A DNA stretch of 64,000 bases from Natronobacillus azotifigens. Its GTDB lineage: Bacteria > Bacillota > Bacilli > Bacillales > Amphibacillaceae. This document shows, piece after piece, positions 48,487 through 58,182 of the stretch. Under the pieces are notes generated by a model. It was given only the letters and a program-made list of their open reading frames with translations, was not told where the DNA came from and did no database searches. Position 1 is the stretch's first letter. Each line of letters opens with the position of its first letter. The stretch covers positions 1-64,000 of the forward strand of contig NZ_JAPRAT010000010.1 of assembly GCF_026805325.1 (NCBI RefSeq). Direction: 5' to 3'. A program made the position numbers and the translations under genes.

Positions 48487-48787
48487 TTAATTTCCTCCCC
48501 TAATCTGAAACCCCTCACAAAAACGTCCCTTAATTATAAAAAGTATAGCTTATATGCCAAAATAAGCCAATAGAAATAATGTATTTTTACTAATGACTAT
48601 ACTATTGACAATAATGTTTAACTCAGTCATTGTGATGATATACTCACTTTGCGTATAAGCATACATGATAAAGTCGCTCCATTCTTGTGGTTACATGATA
48701 GGAAATTGCATAGAATACATTCTATTTATCCCCGCCCATAAAAGGGAAAATGGTAAGATAGTTTAATAATTACACATCGCCAGATTA

Positions 48788-48970
48788 TTTATCCCGGAGC
48801 AACCGTCTGTAAGACTCTCACTTCAAAACAACGAGAATATCAAGTTGTTTAAGTGGGAGTAACGGACGCTAGCACCTCGAATGGTTCAAAGACCTTTAGG
48901 TCATCCTTTAGGGCTAACAATCAGTGGGGGAATAACTAAAAAACCCCCACTGATTGAAGTTTCACTTTAT
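48788..48970 (+). repeat. IS200/IS605-like repeat, copy 10 (best full-length copy)
   Basis: TTTAT (48788-48792), then CCCGGAGCAACCGTCTGT. The first hairpin has three consecutive stems (GTCTGT/ACGGAC, ACTCTCACTT/AAGTGGGAGT, AACAAC/GTTGTT). The middle is CGAATGGTTCAAAGACC, followed by a perfect terminal stem CAATCAGTGGGGG / CCCCCACTGATTG, GAAGTTTCAC and the final TTTAT (48966-48970). Length 183. The rest of 48487-49075 shows no gene. Confidence 0.9.
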
Positions 48971-49075
48971 AGCAGTTTGTTCTATCAAACTAATTTTCTT
49001 TCTTATTTTTAACGACACGAACATATTAGGAAGTCGAGTACCATATGATATGATGGAAATAGGAAGCGGGTGTTT

Positions 49076-50038
49076 ATGATGAGAAGAAATGGATTAACTG
49101 GTGTTGTCTTGCTTGTCGTCTGCGTATTAATCGTTTATATGGGTTATTTAATGAAAGATATATTAACTCTTCAGCAAAGAATTGAAGAGGAAAAAAAACC
49201 AGAAATGTTAAATGGGCGTCCCCATATTATCATGATTGGAGAAGTGGAAGATCATCTTTATTGGAACATTGTCAGAGACGCTGCAAAAGACTATGCCCAA
49301 GAAAATGAACTTTATCTACAGTACAAAGGGCCCAGAGATTCTGATCCCGATGAACAACTGAGTATCTTAAGACGAGTGATTGATGTTCAACCAGATGGTA
49401 TTATTGTGCAAAGTTTGACGGAAGCCTTTATTCCATTGATTGATGAAGCTATTTCTCTTGATATTCCAGTCATTACCGTTGACAGTGATCAACCGATGAG
49501 TCAACGGGTGAGTTATGTAGGCACTGATAACTTATTAGCGGGGGAAGCTATCGCTGAAGATGTACTAGCTCATGTTGATGACGTACATGCGGGGATCATT
49601 ACAGGAACATATACGAATTATCATCATCAACTGAGACTAGAGGGATTTAAAGAGGTCATCGATCAAGCAGGCGATGCTTCTATTGTGGATGTAGCTTCTT
49701 CTGGTATTAAGCGGGTCAACGCGAGAGAAAAAGCATACCAAATGATGATCAATCATCCGGAAATTAATGTGATGCTCGGAATTAGTGCGCTTGACGTCTT
49801 AGGTATTACAGAAGCGATTGATGTACTGGGGCGAGAGGATATTTATGTGGTCGGTTTCGATACATTGGAAGAGAATCTTCAATTGTTAAAACAAGGGAAA
49901 GTGCAGACATTGGCCAGCCAGGAGCCACATCAAATGGGGATGAAGAGTATGGAAATAATTGAAAAGATTATTCAGGGTGAATCTGTGCCTGATGTGATCC
50001 ATACGAATAGTCAGCTTGTGAAGGATGGGTCATCATGA
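49076..50038 (+). CDS. Membrane-anchored xylose-sensing binding protein (XylFII-like)
   Basis: A 320-residue periplasmic-binding-protein-like I fold with one N-terminal membrane anchor (about residues 6-26) and no lipobox. It is retained as a membrane sensor rather than a transport receptor. Two-lobed features are visible (IIMIGEVEDHLYWNIV, GIIVQSLTEAF, VVGFDTLEENL). It overlaps the histidine kinase start by four bases, followed by a YesN-type regulator and xylFGH. This is the order described for the XylFII-LytS/YesN D-xylose sensing system of Clostridium. ATG 49076 follows AGGAAGCGGG. Confidence 0.82.
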   Translation: MMRRNGLTGVVLLVVCVLIVYMGYLMKDILTLQQRIEEEKKPEMLNGRPHIIMIGEVEDHLYWNIVRDAAKDYAQENELYLQYKGPRDSDPDEQLSILRRVIDVQPDGIIVQSLTEAFIPLIDEAISLDIPVITVDSDQPMSQRVSYVGTDNLLAGEAIAEDVLAHVDDVHAGIITGTYTNYHHQLRLEGFKEVIDQAGDASIVDVASSGIKRVNAREKAYQMMINHPEINVMLGISALDVLGITEAIDVLGREDIYVVGFDTLEENLQLLKQGKVQTLASQEPHQMGMKSMEIIEKIIQGESVPDVIHTNSQLVKDGSS

Positions 50039-51471
50039 GAAGGTTGAGTGTAAAAAAACAATTATTATTCTATTTTTTAATCACACTGTTTTTCACATTG
50101 ATGGTGATCTTTTTGCAAAATCGTTCCTATCAATATACGATGGAGCTGCAACAAGCTCAAACGCAAGAAATAGGTAGACTAAATACAATTAATCAAACTA
50201 CACAGCAGATCTTTAATACGTTAGAAGATAGTTTAGAAGAGCGCTCAGAAGAAAAACAAAGAAAAGTAGGAATGGCTCTCCAACAATTTGAAAACGCTAT
50301 CATTATCTTTGATAAACAAACAGCTGATCAGGTCGATGTTTTGCCTTTGAAACAATATGTCTCCCATTTTATTCGTTTGGCAACAGAAACGGTGAGTCAA
50401 GTGGACTATGCACCAGTAGATGAATATATGGAAACGTTTAGAGAAACACAAAGACGCATGGGTTACATTGAAGAAGAAGTTTTTAAATTGTTGGATCAGT
50501 CACTAACGCGTTATCAAAGACTTGTGGATTTAGAAGAACAGCGATTGGAACGTTTTGATACATTTATTTTTGTTCTAACCATGGTCTGTATCGTATGCGC
50601 TGTGTTTATTGCGATTCAATTAAGTAGGCGGATTACGGTTCCACTAGATGCACTAAAGGCCTCGGCAGAAGCGTTAGCACAAGGGGATTATGCTATTGAC
50701 AATGTAGATGGGGGGCAAACGACGGAGTTATCAGTCCTTGCGGATAGTTTTAATGTTATGCGCTACAACATTGTTGAAGCAATTAAAGAAATGAAAGAAA
50801 AAGCACGTCTGCGAGAACTGTTGCGAGAAATGAAGATTAAATCTCTGCAAAATCAGATACAACCACATTTCTTATTCAACACCCTTAATGTAATCTCTCG
50901 GACTGCATACTTAGAAGATGCAAAAGAAACAGAGAAACTTATTCATGCACTATCGGGATTATTGAGACACAACATTGGTGAGTTGGAACATCTTACAACC
51001 ATTGATAAAGAAGTGTCATCAGTTCGTAAATACTTTGCGATTCAAACGGCAAGATTTGGTGATCGTTTTCACTTTTATGATACGGTTGAAAACCAATGCC
51101 TAAAGATAGAAATTCCCCCGCTTACCTTGCAACCGTTAGTAGAAAATGCACTTATCCACGGCATTGAACCGTTAGCAGGCGAGGGGGTAATAACATTAAC
51201 CATTACAAGTGATAAAGAATCGGTAAGCATCCAAGTCAAAGATAATGGTGTAGGCATGACAAAAGAAACGCGTGATCGACTATTAGATACGACACAATCG
51301 ACCAATCAATCAAAAGGGCACTCAACCGGATTAGGCTTAATGAATGTGTTAGAAAGGTTACGTCACTATAATCATCAAATGACTTTTGATATCGTTTCTA
51401 ATCAAGGGGAAGGAACGTGCATCAAAATTACATTACCATTGAATACGAAAAAGGGTGAAGAAGATGACTAA
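50035..51471 (+). CDS. LytS/YesM-type sensor histidine kinase
   Basis: A 478-residue kinase. Membrane segments at about 10-28 and 178-196 enclose a helical extracellular domain, which in this system docks the binding protein. HAMP (about 198-250), a His_kinase region with QIQPHFLFNTLN (phosphorylated His near residue 281) and an HATPase domain with LVENALIHG, DNGVGMT and STGLGLMNV follow. The start overlaps the sensor gene (ATGA) and the end overlaps the regulator gene, so all three are coupled. Confidence 0.9.
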   Translation: MRRLSVKKQLLFYFLITLFFTLMVIFLQNRSYQYTMELQQAQTQEIGRLNTINQTTQQIFNTLEDSLEERSEEKQRKVGMALQQFENAIIIFDKQTADQVDVLPLKQYVSHFIRLATETVSQVDYAPVDEYMETFRETQRRMGYIEEEVFKLLDQSLTRYQRLVDLEEQRLERFDTFIFVLTMVCIVCAVFIAIQLSRRITVPLDALKASAEALAQGDYAIDNVDGGQTTELSVLADSFNVMRYNIVEAIKEMKEKARLRELLREMKIKSLQNQIQPHFLFNTLNVISRTAYLEDAKETEKLIHALSGLLRHNIGELEHLTTIDKEVSSVRKYFAIQTARFGDRFHFYDTVENQCLKIEIPPLTLQPLVENALIHGIEPLAGEGVITLTITSDKESVSIQVKDNGVGMTKETRDRLLDTTQSTNQSKGHSTGLGLMNVLERLRHYNHQMTFDIVSNQGEGTCIKITLPLNTKKGEEDD

Positions 51472-52897
51472 ACTTACGGTATTGCTGGTAGATGATGAAG
51501 CGATTGAACGACAAGTGATTGAAAAAATGTTGAGAAAAGATGAAATACAAGCGCAATCATTAACATTTCTTCAAGCGAAAAACGGAGAAGAAGCCTGTGA
51601 TCTCTGTGAAAATACAATGGTCGATGTTATTTTTATGGATATTAGTATGCCTGTCATGGATGGGTTAGAAGCGACGAAAAAAATTAAAGATAATCAACCA
51701 TCCGTTGATATTATTATGCTCACTGCACACGATACATTTGATTATGCAAAACAAGCCATTGAATACGGGGTTAAGGCGTATGTATTGAAGCCAGCAGCGG
51801 AAAAGGAAGTGATGAGCACCTTCAATAAAGTGACAAAGTCCCGCGAATTGGATCAGGCTGAGGAAAAACAGGTAAAAAAACAAACAGCTCGTTCCGCTTT
51901 TATTGAAGCGCTCGTTAGTGATACACCGGAAGAATTTACAACGAATGTTGTGGTCGCACTTGTTGGTGCTAAGACATCAGAAGAAGAACTAACGGCAAAC
52001 ATAAATGATGACCGAATGATTATTGGTCCTGTCTTCGGTGCACACATTCCTATTGCATGGATTGATGTAGAAACCACTGATGATGCGTTAGAATTAATGA
52101 AGCAAGCGTGTTTAAAAGACTCGGTCATTCGATTTAGTATGGGACGTGTTAAACCGGCTAGTGAGTTGCGAGAGAGTTATGAGGAAGCTTTGCTGAGTTA
52201 TTACGATTTAGTTGATCGGCCAGATATCGCTTATAATGTTTATAAAAGTGGACTCAAGACAACCTTAAAGGACATCGATACGTGTCAAAAGAACCTAATT
52301 AAAGCCTTTGAAAATACAAATGCTGATGAATTGAGCGCTTGTTATGATCGTTATGTTCATACACTTAGTCAGCTCACACATCATCAGTTACCAAAGATGC
52401 GGCGTTATTTGTCCATTTTATTGGAACAGTTGACACACGTTGGTATCAAGGATTCCATTTTTCCCTTACAACAAGAAATGGATTTAGTAACACATAGAGA
52501 AGCTTTACAAACGTTAGTGAAAGATTTTCTTCTCAAGCAGTGTCACATGTTAAAAAGAAAATATCAAAATGCATCACCAGTCGAACAAGCTGTACGTTAT
52601 GTTGATGAACACTTTAAAGACCCAGGGTTGTCGCTAGAACAATTAGCAAACGAAGTAGGTTTAAGTCTGTATCATTTAAGTAAAGCATTTAAGAAGTGCA
52701 CAGGACAATCCTTTGTTGATTATTTACGCGATACACGCTTAGCCTATGCAAAAACGTTACTAAGAGAGGGCGAATTGCCATTAAAAGCGATTGCATATGA
52801 AGCGGGATTTAGCGACCCGAACTATTTTAGTCGACTGTTTAAAAAAGTAACGGGCACACCTCCTTCCAAATATTTATCCCGGAGCAACCGTCCGTAA
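51464..52897 (+). CDS. YesN-type response regulator with AraC domain
   Basis: A 477-residue regulator: receiver domain (1-120) with Asp59 in VIFMDISMP and Lys in YVLKP, a linker, and a C-terminal AraC domain (about 385-470) with LSLEQLANEVGLSLYHLSKA and AGFSDPNYFSRLF. The last residues (LSRSNRP) and the stop codon come from an inserted repeat left end (52873-52899), which starts at the TTTAT within TATTTATCC. The native C-terminus is lost, but the second HTH is complete. It likely activates xylFGH in response to xylose. Confidence 0.88.
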   Translation: MTKLTVLLVDDEAIERQVIEKMLRKDEIQAQSLTFLQAKNGEEACDLCENTMVDVIFMDISMPVMDGLEATKKIKDNQPSVDIIMLTAHDTFDYAKQAIEYGVKAYVLKPAAEKEVMSTFNKVTKSRELDQAEEKQVKKQTARSAFIEALVSDTPEEFTTNVVVALVGAKTSEEELTANINDDRMIIGPVFGAHIPIAWIDVETTDDALELMKQACLKDSVIRFSMGRVKPASELRESYEEALLSYYDLVDRPDIAYNVYKSGLKTTLKDIDTCQKNLIKAFENTNADELSACYDRYVHTLSQLTHHQLPKMRRYLSILLEQLTHVGIKDSIFPLQQEMDLVTHREALQTLVKDFLLKQCHMLKRKYQNASPVEQAVRYVDEHFKDPGLSLEQLANEVGLSLYHLSKAFKKCTGQSFVDYLRDTRLAYAKTLLREGELPLKAIAYEAGFSDPNYFSRLFKKVTGTPPSKYLSRSNRP

Positions 52898-52899
52898 GA
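52873..52899 (+). repeat. IS200/IS605-like repeat, copy 11 (left-end fragment inside a gene)
   Basis: TTTATCCCGGAGCAACCGTC followed by CGTAAG is identical to the left end of copy 10 for over 20 bases apart from one substitution, and nothing of the rest is present. It supplies the final codons and the TAA stop of the response regulator. Confidence 0.85.
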
Positions 52900-53041
52900 G
52901 GAACATATTAACGTAGACAGACAGGTTTGCGCATAAACGATCAATCCTTGGTATCAATTACCTGAATGTACACTGCATGATTATGTTTGATTTTTACTAG
53001 ATAAAGAAGATAAAAGATATCCGGTTAGATTTAACTAAAAA

Positions 53042-53090
53042 AGCGAAAGGAAAATGTCTTGTGAGTGAACATTTTTCTTTCGTTTTCTTA
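53042..53090 (+). terminator. Terminator of the sensor operon
   Basis: GAAAGGAAAATGT pairs with ACATTTTTCTTTC (one mismatch) around GTGAGTGA, followed by GTTTTCTT. Confidence 0.8.
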
Positions 53091-53158
53091 TTGAGGTATT
53101 ATGGTGTGTTTAGAGTTGTTACATCAACATTTATGTAACCAACTTGTCCACCTTCCAT

Positions 53159-53214
53159 TTTGTCCCCGAGCAACTGTACGTAAGATTCCCACTGATTTAA
53201 ACTTCACTATTTAG
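53159..53214 (+). repeat. IS200/IS605-like repeat, copy 12 (minimal, left end fused to right end)
   Basis: TTTTGTCCCCGAGCAACTGT then ACGTAAGATTCCCACTGATTT-like sequence and AACTTCACTATTT. Both internal hairpins are gone, leaving about 56 bases. Confidence 0.65.
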
Positions 53215-53277
53215 CGCAATGCTTCAGCGATCACAAATTTGTCTAGCACACCGCAAAAATAGCAAGAACCATTCATA

Positions 53278-53291
53278 TGAAAGCGCTTAAA
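53278..53291 (+). promoter_or_regulatory. cre-like site upstream of xylF
   Basis: TGAAAGCGCTTAAA matches the CcpA operator consensus with about two deviations. It is 70-85 bases before the xylF start, as expected for catabolite control of the xylose importer. Confidence 0.6.
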
Positions 53292-53362
53292 ATCAGTGGT
53301 AAAGTAAACATATCAAGAGAATTGCTGCTTGACTATTAAAGAATTGAATGGAGGAGAAGGTA

Positions 53363-54424
53363 ATGAAAAAATTAGTGCTAGTTTCAGTTACACTCTTAAC
53401 GTTATTGTTTGTTGCGGCATGTGGAGATGATGGTGATGGAACGCAAACGGTGGGGATCGCGATGCCAACACAATCTTCTGAGCGTTGGGTTGATGATGGG
53501 AATAATATGGTAGAGATGTTTGAAGAATTAGGCTATGAAACAGATCTCCAATACGCAGAGGATGTTGTAGAAAATCAATTATCACAAATTGAAAACATGA
53601 TTACACGAGGGGTAGATATCCTTGTGATTGCTTCGATTGATGGAGAAGCGCTAACGGATGTACTTGATCAAGCAGAAAATTTAAATATTCCTGTTATTTC
53701 TTATGACCGCTTGATTATGAATCATGATCACGTCAGTTACTATGCTACATTCGATAACTTTGGGGTTGGTGTGATTCAAGGAGAGTATATTGAAGAACAA
53801 TTAGGATTAGCTGATGGAGAAGGTCCATTTAATATTGAGTTATTTGCCGGCTCGCCTGATGATAACAATGCATATTTCTTCTGGGACGGTGCAATGTCAG
53901 TACTTGATCCTTATATCGAAAACGGTCAGCTCGTGGTAAGAAGTGGGCAGACAGAATTTAGTCAAGCAGCGACTCTACGTTGGAGCGGTTCGGAAGCGCA
54001 AGAGCGAATGGATAATATTTTGAGTGCTCATTACTCCGATGAAACTTTAGATGTTGTCTACTCACCATTTGATGGAATCAGTTTAGGTGTTATATCTTCA
54101 TTACAGGCAGTAGGCTATGGAACAGATGCTCGTCCCCTACCGATCGTAACTGGTCAAGATGCTGAACGATCATCGGTACGTTCCATTATTGCAGGGGAGC
54201 AAACCCAAACAGTATTTAAAGATACGCGCGCTTTAGCTGAGCAGGCGGTTAACATGGCGGATAGTGTGCTAAATGATGAAGAGCCAGAAGTTAATGATAC
54301 AGAAACGTATGACAATAATGTTAAGGTTGTTCCTTCTTATCTATTAGAACCTGTTTCTGTAGATATTGACAATTATCAAGAAGTACTAATAGATTCTGGC
54401 TACTACGATGAAGATGAATTATAA
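53363..54424 (+). CDS. xylF: D-xylose-binding lipoprotein XylF
   Basis: Sugar receptor of a CUT2-type ABC importer, 353 residues. Lipoprotein signal with VAAC lipobox (Cys20), then a periplasmic binding protein type I fold: [13 protein letters not shown] near 30, [17 protein letters not shown] near 90, [16 protein letters not shown] near 115 and [13 protein letters not shown] near 265. The DRL and Trp-rich features resemble xylose-binding XylF/ChvE proteins. GGAGGAGAAGG precedes ATG 53363. It is the first gene of xylFGH and lies directly behind the xylose sensing operon. Confidence 0.88.
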   Translation: MKKLVLVSVTLLTLLFVAACGDDGDGTQTVGIAMPTQSSERWVDDGNNMVEMFEELGYETDLQYAEDVVENQLSQIENMITRGVDILVIASIDGEALTDVLDQAENLNIPVISYDRLIMNHDHVSYYATFDNFGVGVIQGEYIEEQLGLADGEGPFNIELFAGSPDDNNAYFFWDGAMSVLDPYIENGQLVVRSGQTEFSQAATLRWSGSEAQERMDNILSAHYSDETLDVVYSPFDGISLGVISSLQAVGYGTDARPLPIVTGQDAERSSVRSIIAGEQTQTVFKDTRALAEQAVNMADSVLNDEEPEVNDTETYDNNVKVVPSYLLEPVSVDIDNYQEVLIDSGYYDEDEL

Positions 54425-54439
54425 AATATGATGAAAGAA

Positions 54440-54490
54440 GGGGAGGGAACCAAACCCCTCCTCTTTTTTAAAAAAGGGGTGCTAACCTTG
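54440..54490 (+). promoter_or_regulatory. Attenuator-like hairpin between xylF and xylG
   Basis: GGGGAGGG (54440-54447) pairs with CCCTCCTC (54456-54463), followed by TTTTTT, a partial terminator. The T-run can alternatively pair with AAAAAA and the CC before it with the GGGG of the xylG ribosome site (54471-54479), hiding it. Both would lower XylG/XylH relative to XylF. Confidence 0.65.
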
Positions 54491-56023
54491 AACAATATTA
54501 TTCTTGAAATGAAAAGCATAACGAAAGAATTTCCGGGTGTTAAAGCACTTGATAATGTGAATTTTAAGGTGGAAAAAGGAGAGATTCATTCACTTGTTGG
54601 TGAAAATGGTGCCGGGAAATCAACATTGATGAAAATTTTGAGTGGTGTTCATCCATATGGAACGTATCGTGGTGATATTTTGTTTGAAGGCGAAAATTGT
54701 ATGTTTCAAGAAATAAACCAAAGTGAAGCAAAAGGCATTGTCATCATTCATCAAGAATTAGCTTTAATTCCTGAACTTTCTGTAGCAGAAAACGTTTTTC
54801 TTGGTAATGAACGTGCGAAAAAAGGGATTATTAACTGGGAAGAAACAACCATTGAAACAGACAAATTAATCAATAAAGTAGGCATGCGTGTCAATAGTAG
54901 TGAGCTCGTTCAACATATTGGAGTGGGACAACAACAATTGGTTGAAATTGCAAAGGCACTTTCGAAACAAGTGAAATTATTGATTTTGGATGAACCAACA
55001 GCGGCATTAAACGAAGCAGAAAGTGAGAATTTGCTTCAATTGCTTCAAGAGTTTAAGAAAAACGGGCTTACGTCCATTTTAATCTCTCATAAGTTAAAAG
55101 AAGTAATAAAGGTATCTGATCATGTAACCGTTCTACGTGATGGGCAAACAATTGAAACCTTAACAAAGGGTGAGGATTTAGAGGAAGATCGGATTATTCG
55201 CAGTATGGTGGGTAGGAGTTTAAGTAACTTATATCCAAGTAGACAGCCGAAAATTGGCGATGTGTTACTAGAAGTCAAAGACTGGACCGTAGATCATCCC
55301 CAAATTCCTGGCAAGAAAATTGCGAATAAGATCAATTTTTATGTTAAAAAAGGAGAAGTATTAGGTCTTGCAGGACTTATGGGGGCCGGACGAACCGAGT
55401 TGATGATGAGCATTTTTGGACAAAGTTATGGAAAATTCCAATCTGGAAAAGTGATGAAAGATGGAAAAGAAATTAATGTGTCGACGGTAGATAAAGCCAT
55501 TGAAAATGGTCTTGCTTATGTATCGGAAAATCGAAAAGAATATGGGCTCGTTCTAGATGATACGATTAGAGAAAATGTCACTTTAGCTAATTTGAAAGAG
55601 GTAGCAGACGGATTGACGATTAATCAGCGAAAAGAAGTAAGCGTTGTCGAAGATTATCGGGAAAAATTAAGAATTAAAGCGCCGAGTATTGAGCAAAAAG
55701 TTATCAATTTAAGTGGTGGAAACCAACAAAAAGTGGTATTAGGTAAATGGATGTTTACCGATCCTGATGTATTAATTTTGGATGAGCCGACCCGTGGTAT
55801 TGATGTAGGAGCAAAAAACGAAATATATAAGATTATCAATCGTTTAGCTGAGTCTGGAAAAAGCATCATCGTTATTTCTTCAGAATTACCAGAATTACTG
55901 GGGACATGCGATCGGATTTACACCTTGAATAACGGCAAAATCACAGCTGACTTTGCTGTTGATGATGCGAATCAAGAGAAGCTAATGACATATATGACTG
56001 ACGATCGGAGTGAAGCAAAATGA
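54488..56023 (+). CDS. xylG: D-xylose ABC transporter ATP-binding protein XylG
   Basis: A 511-residue double ABC ATPase. The first cassette has Walker [10 protein letters not shown] near 37 and Walker [12 protein letters not shown] near 160. The second is typically degenerate (GLMGAGRTE near 298) but keeps the signature [12 protein letters not shown] and [12 protein letters not shown]. This layout is standard for CUT2 sugar importers (RbsA/XylG). A TTG start at 54488 is supported by AGGGGTG upstream and by the family N-terminus; the upstream frame passes through the attenuator. It overlaps xylH by four bases. Confidence 0.9.
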   Translation: MNNIILEMKSITKEFPGVKALDNVNFKVEKGEIHSLVGENGAGKSTLMKILSGVHPYGTYRGDILFEGENCMFQEINQSEAKGIVIIHQELALIPELSVAENVFLGNERAKKGIINWEETTIETDKLINKVGMRVNSSELVQHIGVGQQQLVEIAKALSKQVKLLILDEPTAALNEAESENLLQLLQEFKKNGLTSILISHKLKEVIKVSDHVTVLRDGQTIETLTKGEDLEEDRIIRSMVGRSLSNLYPSRQPKIGDVLLEVKDWTVDHPQIPGKKIANKINFYVKKGEVLGLAGLMGAGRTELMMSIFGQSYGKFQSGKVMKDGKEINVSTVDKAIENGLAYVSENRKEYGLVLDDTIRENVTLANLKEVADGLTINQRKEVSVVEDYREKLRIKAPSIEQKVINLSGGNQQKVVLGKWMFTDPDVLILDEPTRGIDVGAKNEIYKIINRLAESGKSIIVISSELPELLGTCDRIYTLNNGKITADFAVDDANQEKLMTYMTDDRSEAK

Positions 56024-57183
56024 AGGAATTTAAAGAACTGATTTCTCAAAACATACGTAAATTTGGTATGATTATTGCCCTTGTTGGGATTGTGTTAATT
56101 TTTCAAATTTTAACAAGTGGAATTCTGTTAACCCCTCTTAATATCACCAATATCATCATGCAAAACAGCTATATCATCATCTTAGCAATAGGTATGGTTC
56201 TTGTAATCATCACTGGTGAAATTGATTTATCTGTTGGTTCTGTTGCTGCTTTTATCGGGGCGATTGCAGGTACCCTCATGATTCGGTGGAACATGCCTGT
56301 CATTCCGTCGATCATTATCTCGCTACTTGTTGGTGCTTTGATAGGTGCTTGGCAAGGGTATTGGGTAGCGTATGTGAGAGTACCAGCATTTATTGTTACG
56401 TTAGCAGGAATGTTGTTATTTAGAGGATTAACGATGGTCGTGTTAAGTGGCCGAACATTAGCACCTTTTCCGAGAGAATTTCGTTTCATGAGTTCTAGTT
56501 ATATGCCCGACTTCTTCAACGGAGAAACGTATAACATAACAGCGATCATCATTGGTATATTAGCGATTGTTCTTTTTGTATTTAATGAATTTAGACTTCG
56601 AAAAGCTAGAAAGAAATTTCATCAGAAAGGACTATCTGGGCCTCTCTTCCTTACAAAAGTTATTGTGATTTCTGTTATAATTGCGTTATTTACAGAACGC
56701 CTAGCAGTATACGCAGGTATTCCCTATATCTTATTGATTCTGATTGCATTAATTGCTGGGTATACTTTCTTTATGCAAAAGACAATCCCTGGGCGACATG
56801 TGTATGCAGTTGGTGGAAACGAGAAAGCTGCTCAGTTATCAGGAGTAAAATCACGAAAAATTAAGTTTTGGGTTTATGTAAATATGGGTGTGCTTGCTGC
56901 TCTTGCCGGATTAATTTTCGCTGGTCGTCTAAACGCAGCTACTCCACAAGCTGGTAATCTATTTGAATTAGATGCAATCGCAGCAGCGGTTATTGGTGGT
57001 GCTTCACTAACAGGTGGGATAGGAACAGCTATTGGTGCTGTAATCGGCGCACTAATCATGGGTGTGTTGAACAATGGTATGTCACTTTTAGGAGTAGGTA
57101 TTGATTGGCAACAAGCCATCAAAGGGTTGGTGTTACTTGGTGCTGTTACCTTTGACATAATCAATAAAAAACGGAATGCTTAA
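56020..57183 (+). CDS. xylH: D-xylose ABC transporter permease XylH
   Basis: Membrane subunit of the CUT2 importer, 387 residues with about ten hydrophobic segments. The conserved blocks are [13 protein letters not shown] near 68, [20 protein letters not shown] near 120, [15 protein letters not shown] near 265 and [20 protein letters not shown] near 325. The long cytoplasmic loop near residues 185-210 is typical of XylH rather than RbsC. Translationally coupled to xylG (ATGA overlap). Ends the operon before the hairpin at 57295. Confidence 0.92.
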   Translation: MKEFKELISQNIRKFGMIIALVGIVLIFQILTSGILLTPLNITNIIMQNSYIIILAIGMVLVIITGEIDLSVGSVAAFIGAIAGTLMIRWNMPVIPSIIISLLVGALIGAWQGYWVAYVRVPAFIVTLAGMLLFRGLTMVVLSGRTLAPFPREFRFMSSSYMPDFFNGETYNITAIIIGILAIVLFVFNEFRLRKARKKFHQKGLSGPLFLTKVIVISVIIALFTERLAVYAGIPYILLILIALIAGYTFFMQKTIPGRHVYAVGGNEKAAQLSGVKSRKIKFWVYVNMGVLAALAGLIFAGRLNAATPQAGNLFELDAIAAAVIGGASLTGGIGTAIGAVIGALIMGVLNNGMSLLGVGIDWQQAIKGLVLLGAVTFDIINKKRNA

Positions 57184-57294
57184 GTTCACACCAAAGATAA
57201 ATTCATAGTGAGTTATGGGGAAAGTCAAAAGACTAGGTAGTAATTATGAAAGTATGATGAGTTAAATAGGTATACAGATGTTAGAAGGAACCAT

Positions 57295-57342
57295 AAGCGA
57301 GGCAATCCTTTTGTTTGAAAAATATTAGGGTTGCTTCGCTTT
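57295..57342 (+). terminator. Terminator-like hairpin after xylH
   Basis: AAGCGAGGCAA pairs with TTGCTTCGCTT (one G-U); CC and GG extend the stem. The rest of the 302-base gap holds no other feature I can see. Confidence 0.65.
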
Positions 57343-57485
57343 GTGTGCTTATGCATGAGAAAAAGCACAATTCATAGTTAATCTTCTATGAACATTTTAC
57401 AATCATTCCATTTACTAGTTTGCATACAATTGATATAATTTCCATAAATAATGGAAGCAAAACCGAATATAAAAGGAGAAGAAAT

Positions 57486-58037
57486 ATGAAGTCGATACTA
57501 ATTGTATACAAAACAAAGACTGGCTTCACTAAAAAGTATGTAGAATGGATCTCGGAAACAATTTCATGTCAAACCATCCCTCTTGAACAAATCGATCATG
57601 TTGATACTAATACATATGATCTGATTATTTATGGTGCCGGCATACATGCTGGTCGCATACAAGGATTAAAGGAGTTTAAAAAGAAAGCATGGGACGTAGT
57701 TGATGGAAAGGTTGCTATTTTTGCAACGGGTGGAGCACCTTATGATGAAGCGATTATTACTAAAATAAAAACAAATAACTTTTCGGAACACGAACGAAAG
57801 GACATGGAATTGTTTTATTTTCAAAGTGGATTAAATTATGAAAAAATGGGTTTGTTCGAAAAAATGATAATGAATATTTATCGCAAAGTACTAGAATTCA
57901 AAAACAATAAATCCGATGTAGAAGATGGAACGAGTAAAGCCATTGCAAGATCTTATGATCATTCTAGTAGAGAATATATAAAACCAATGATAGACTATGT
58001 AAACCAACTTGCAGATAATGAATGGAATAAAGTGTAA
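57486..58037 (+). CDS. Flavodoxin-domain protein
   Basis: A 183-residue flavodoxin-fold protein. The FMN phosphate loop is YKTKTGFTKKY at 8-18, and the YGAGIHAGRIQGLKEFKK and FATGGAPYD segments line the isoalloxazine site. It resembles HemG-like protoporphyrinogen oxidases or flavodoxin oxidoreductases of Firmicutes; the partner is unknown. AAGGAG precedes ATG 57486, and the longer frame has no ribosome site. Confidence 0.83.
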   Translation: MKSILIVYKTKTGFTKKYVEWISETISCQTIPLEQIDHVDTNTYDLIIYGAGIHAGRIQGLKEFKKKAWDVVDGKVAIFATGGAPYDEAIITKIKTNNFSEHERKDMELFYFQSGLNYEKMGLFEKMIMNIYRKVLEFKNNKSDVEDGTSKAIARSYDHSSREYIKPMIDYVNQLADNEWNKV

Positions 58038-58068
58038 ATATAAACTTATCTTGCAGGGCGGGTGAAAA

Positions 58069-58182
58069 GTGGATAAAACGAAGCAAGCTGAAGCTGTAAA
58101 TACAAAAATGCAAGATGGGAGAAACGCTGAAAGAAGGTTTCGTTCTTTCCGTAATGACAGAATGACAGTCAAAGATCAATGA
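58069..58182 (+). CDS. Possible small basic protein
   Basis: A 37-residue frame starting GTG: MDKTKQAEAVNTKMQDGRNA, then ERRFRSFRNDRMTVKDQ. The weak purine-rich GGGCGGGTG lies before it. It is charged and hydrophilic; no family was recognised. A GAAAGAA/TTCTTTC stem lies inside. Short enough to be chance. The rest of 58183-58453 shows nothing recognised. Confidence 0.3.
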   Translation: MDKTKQAEAVNTKMQDGRNAERRFRSFRNDRMTVKDQ

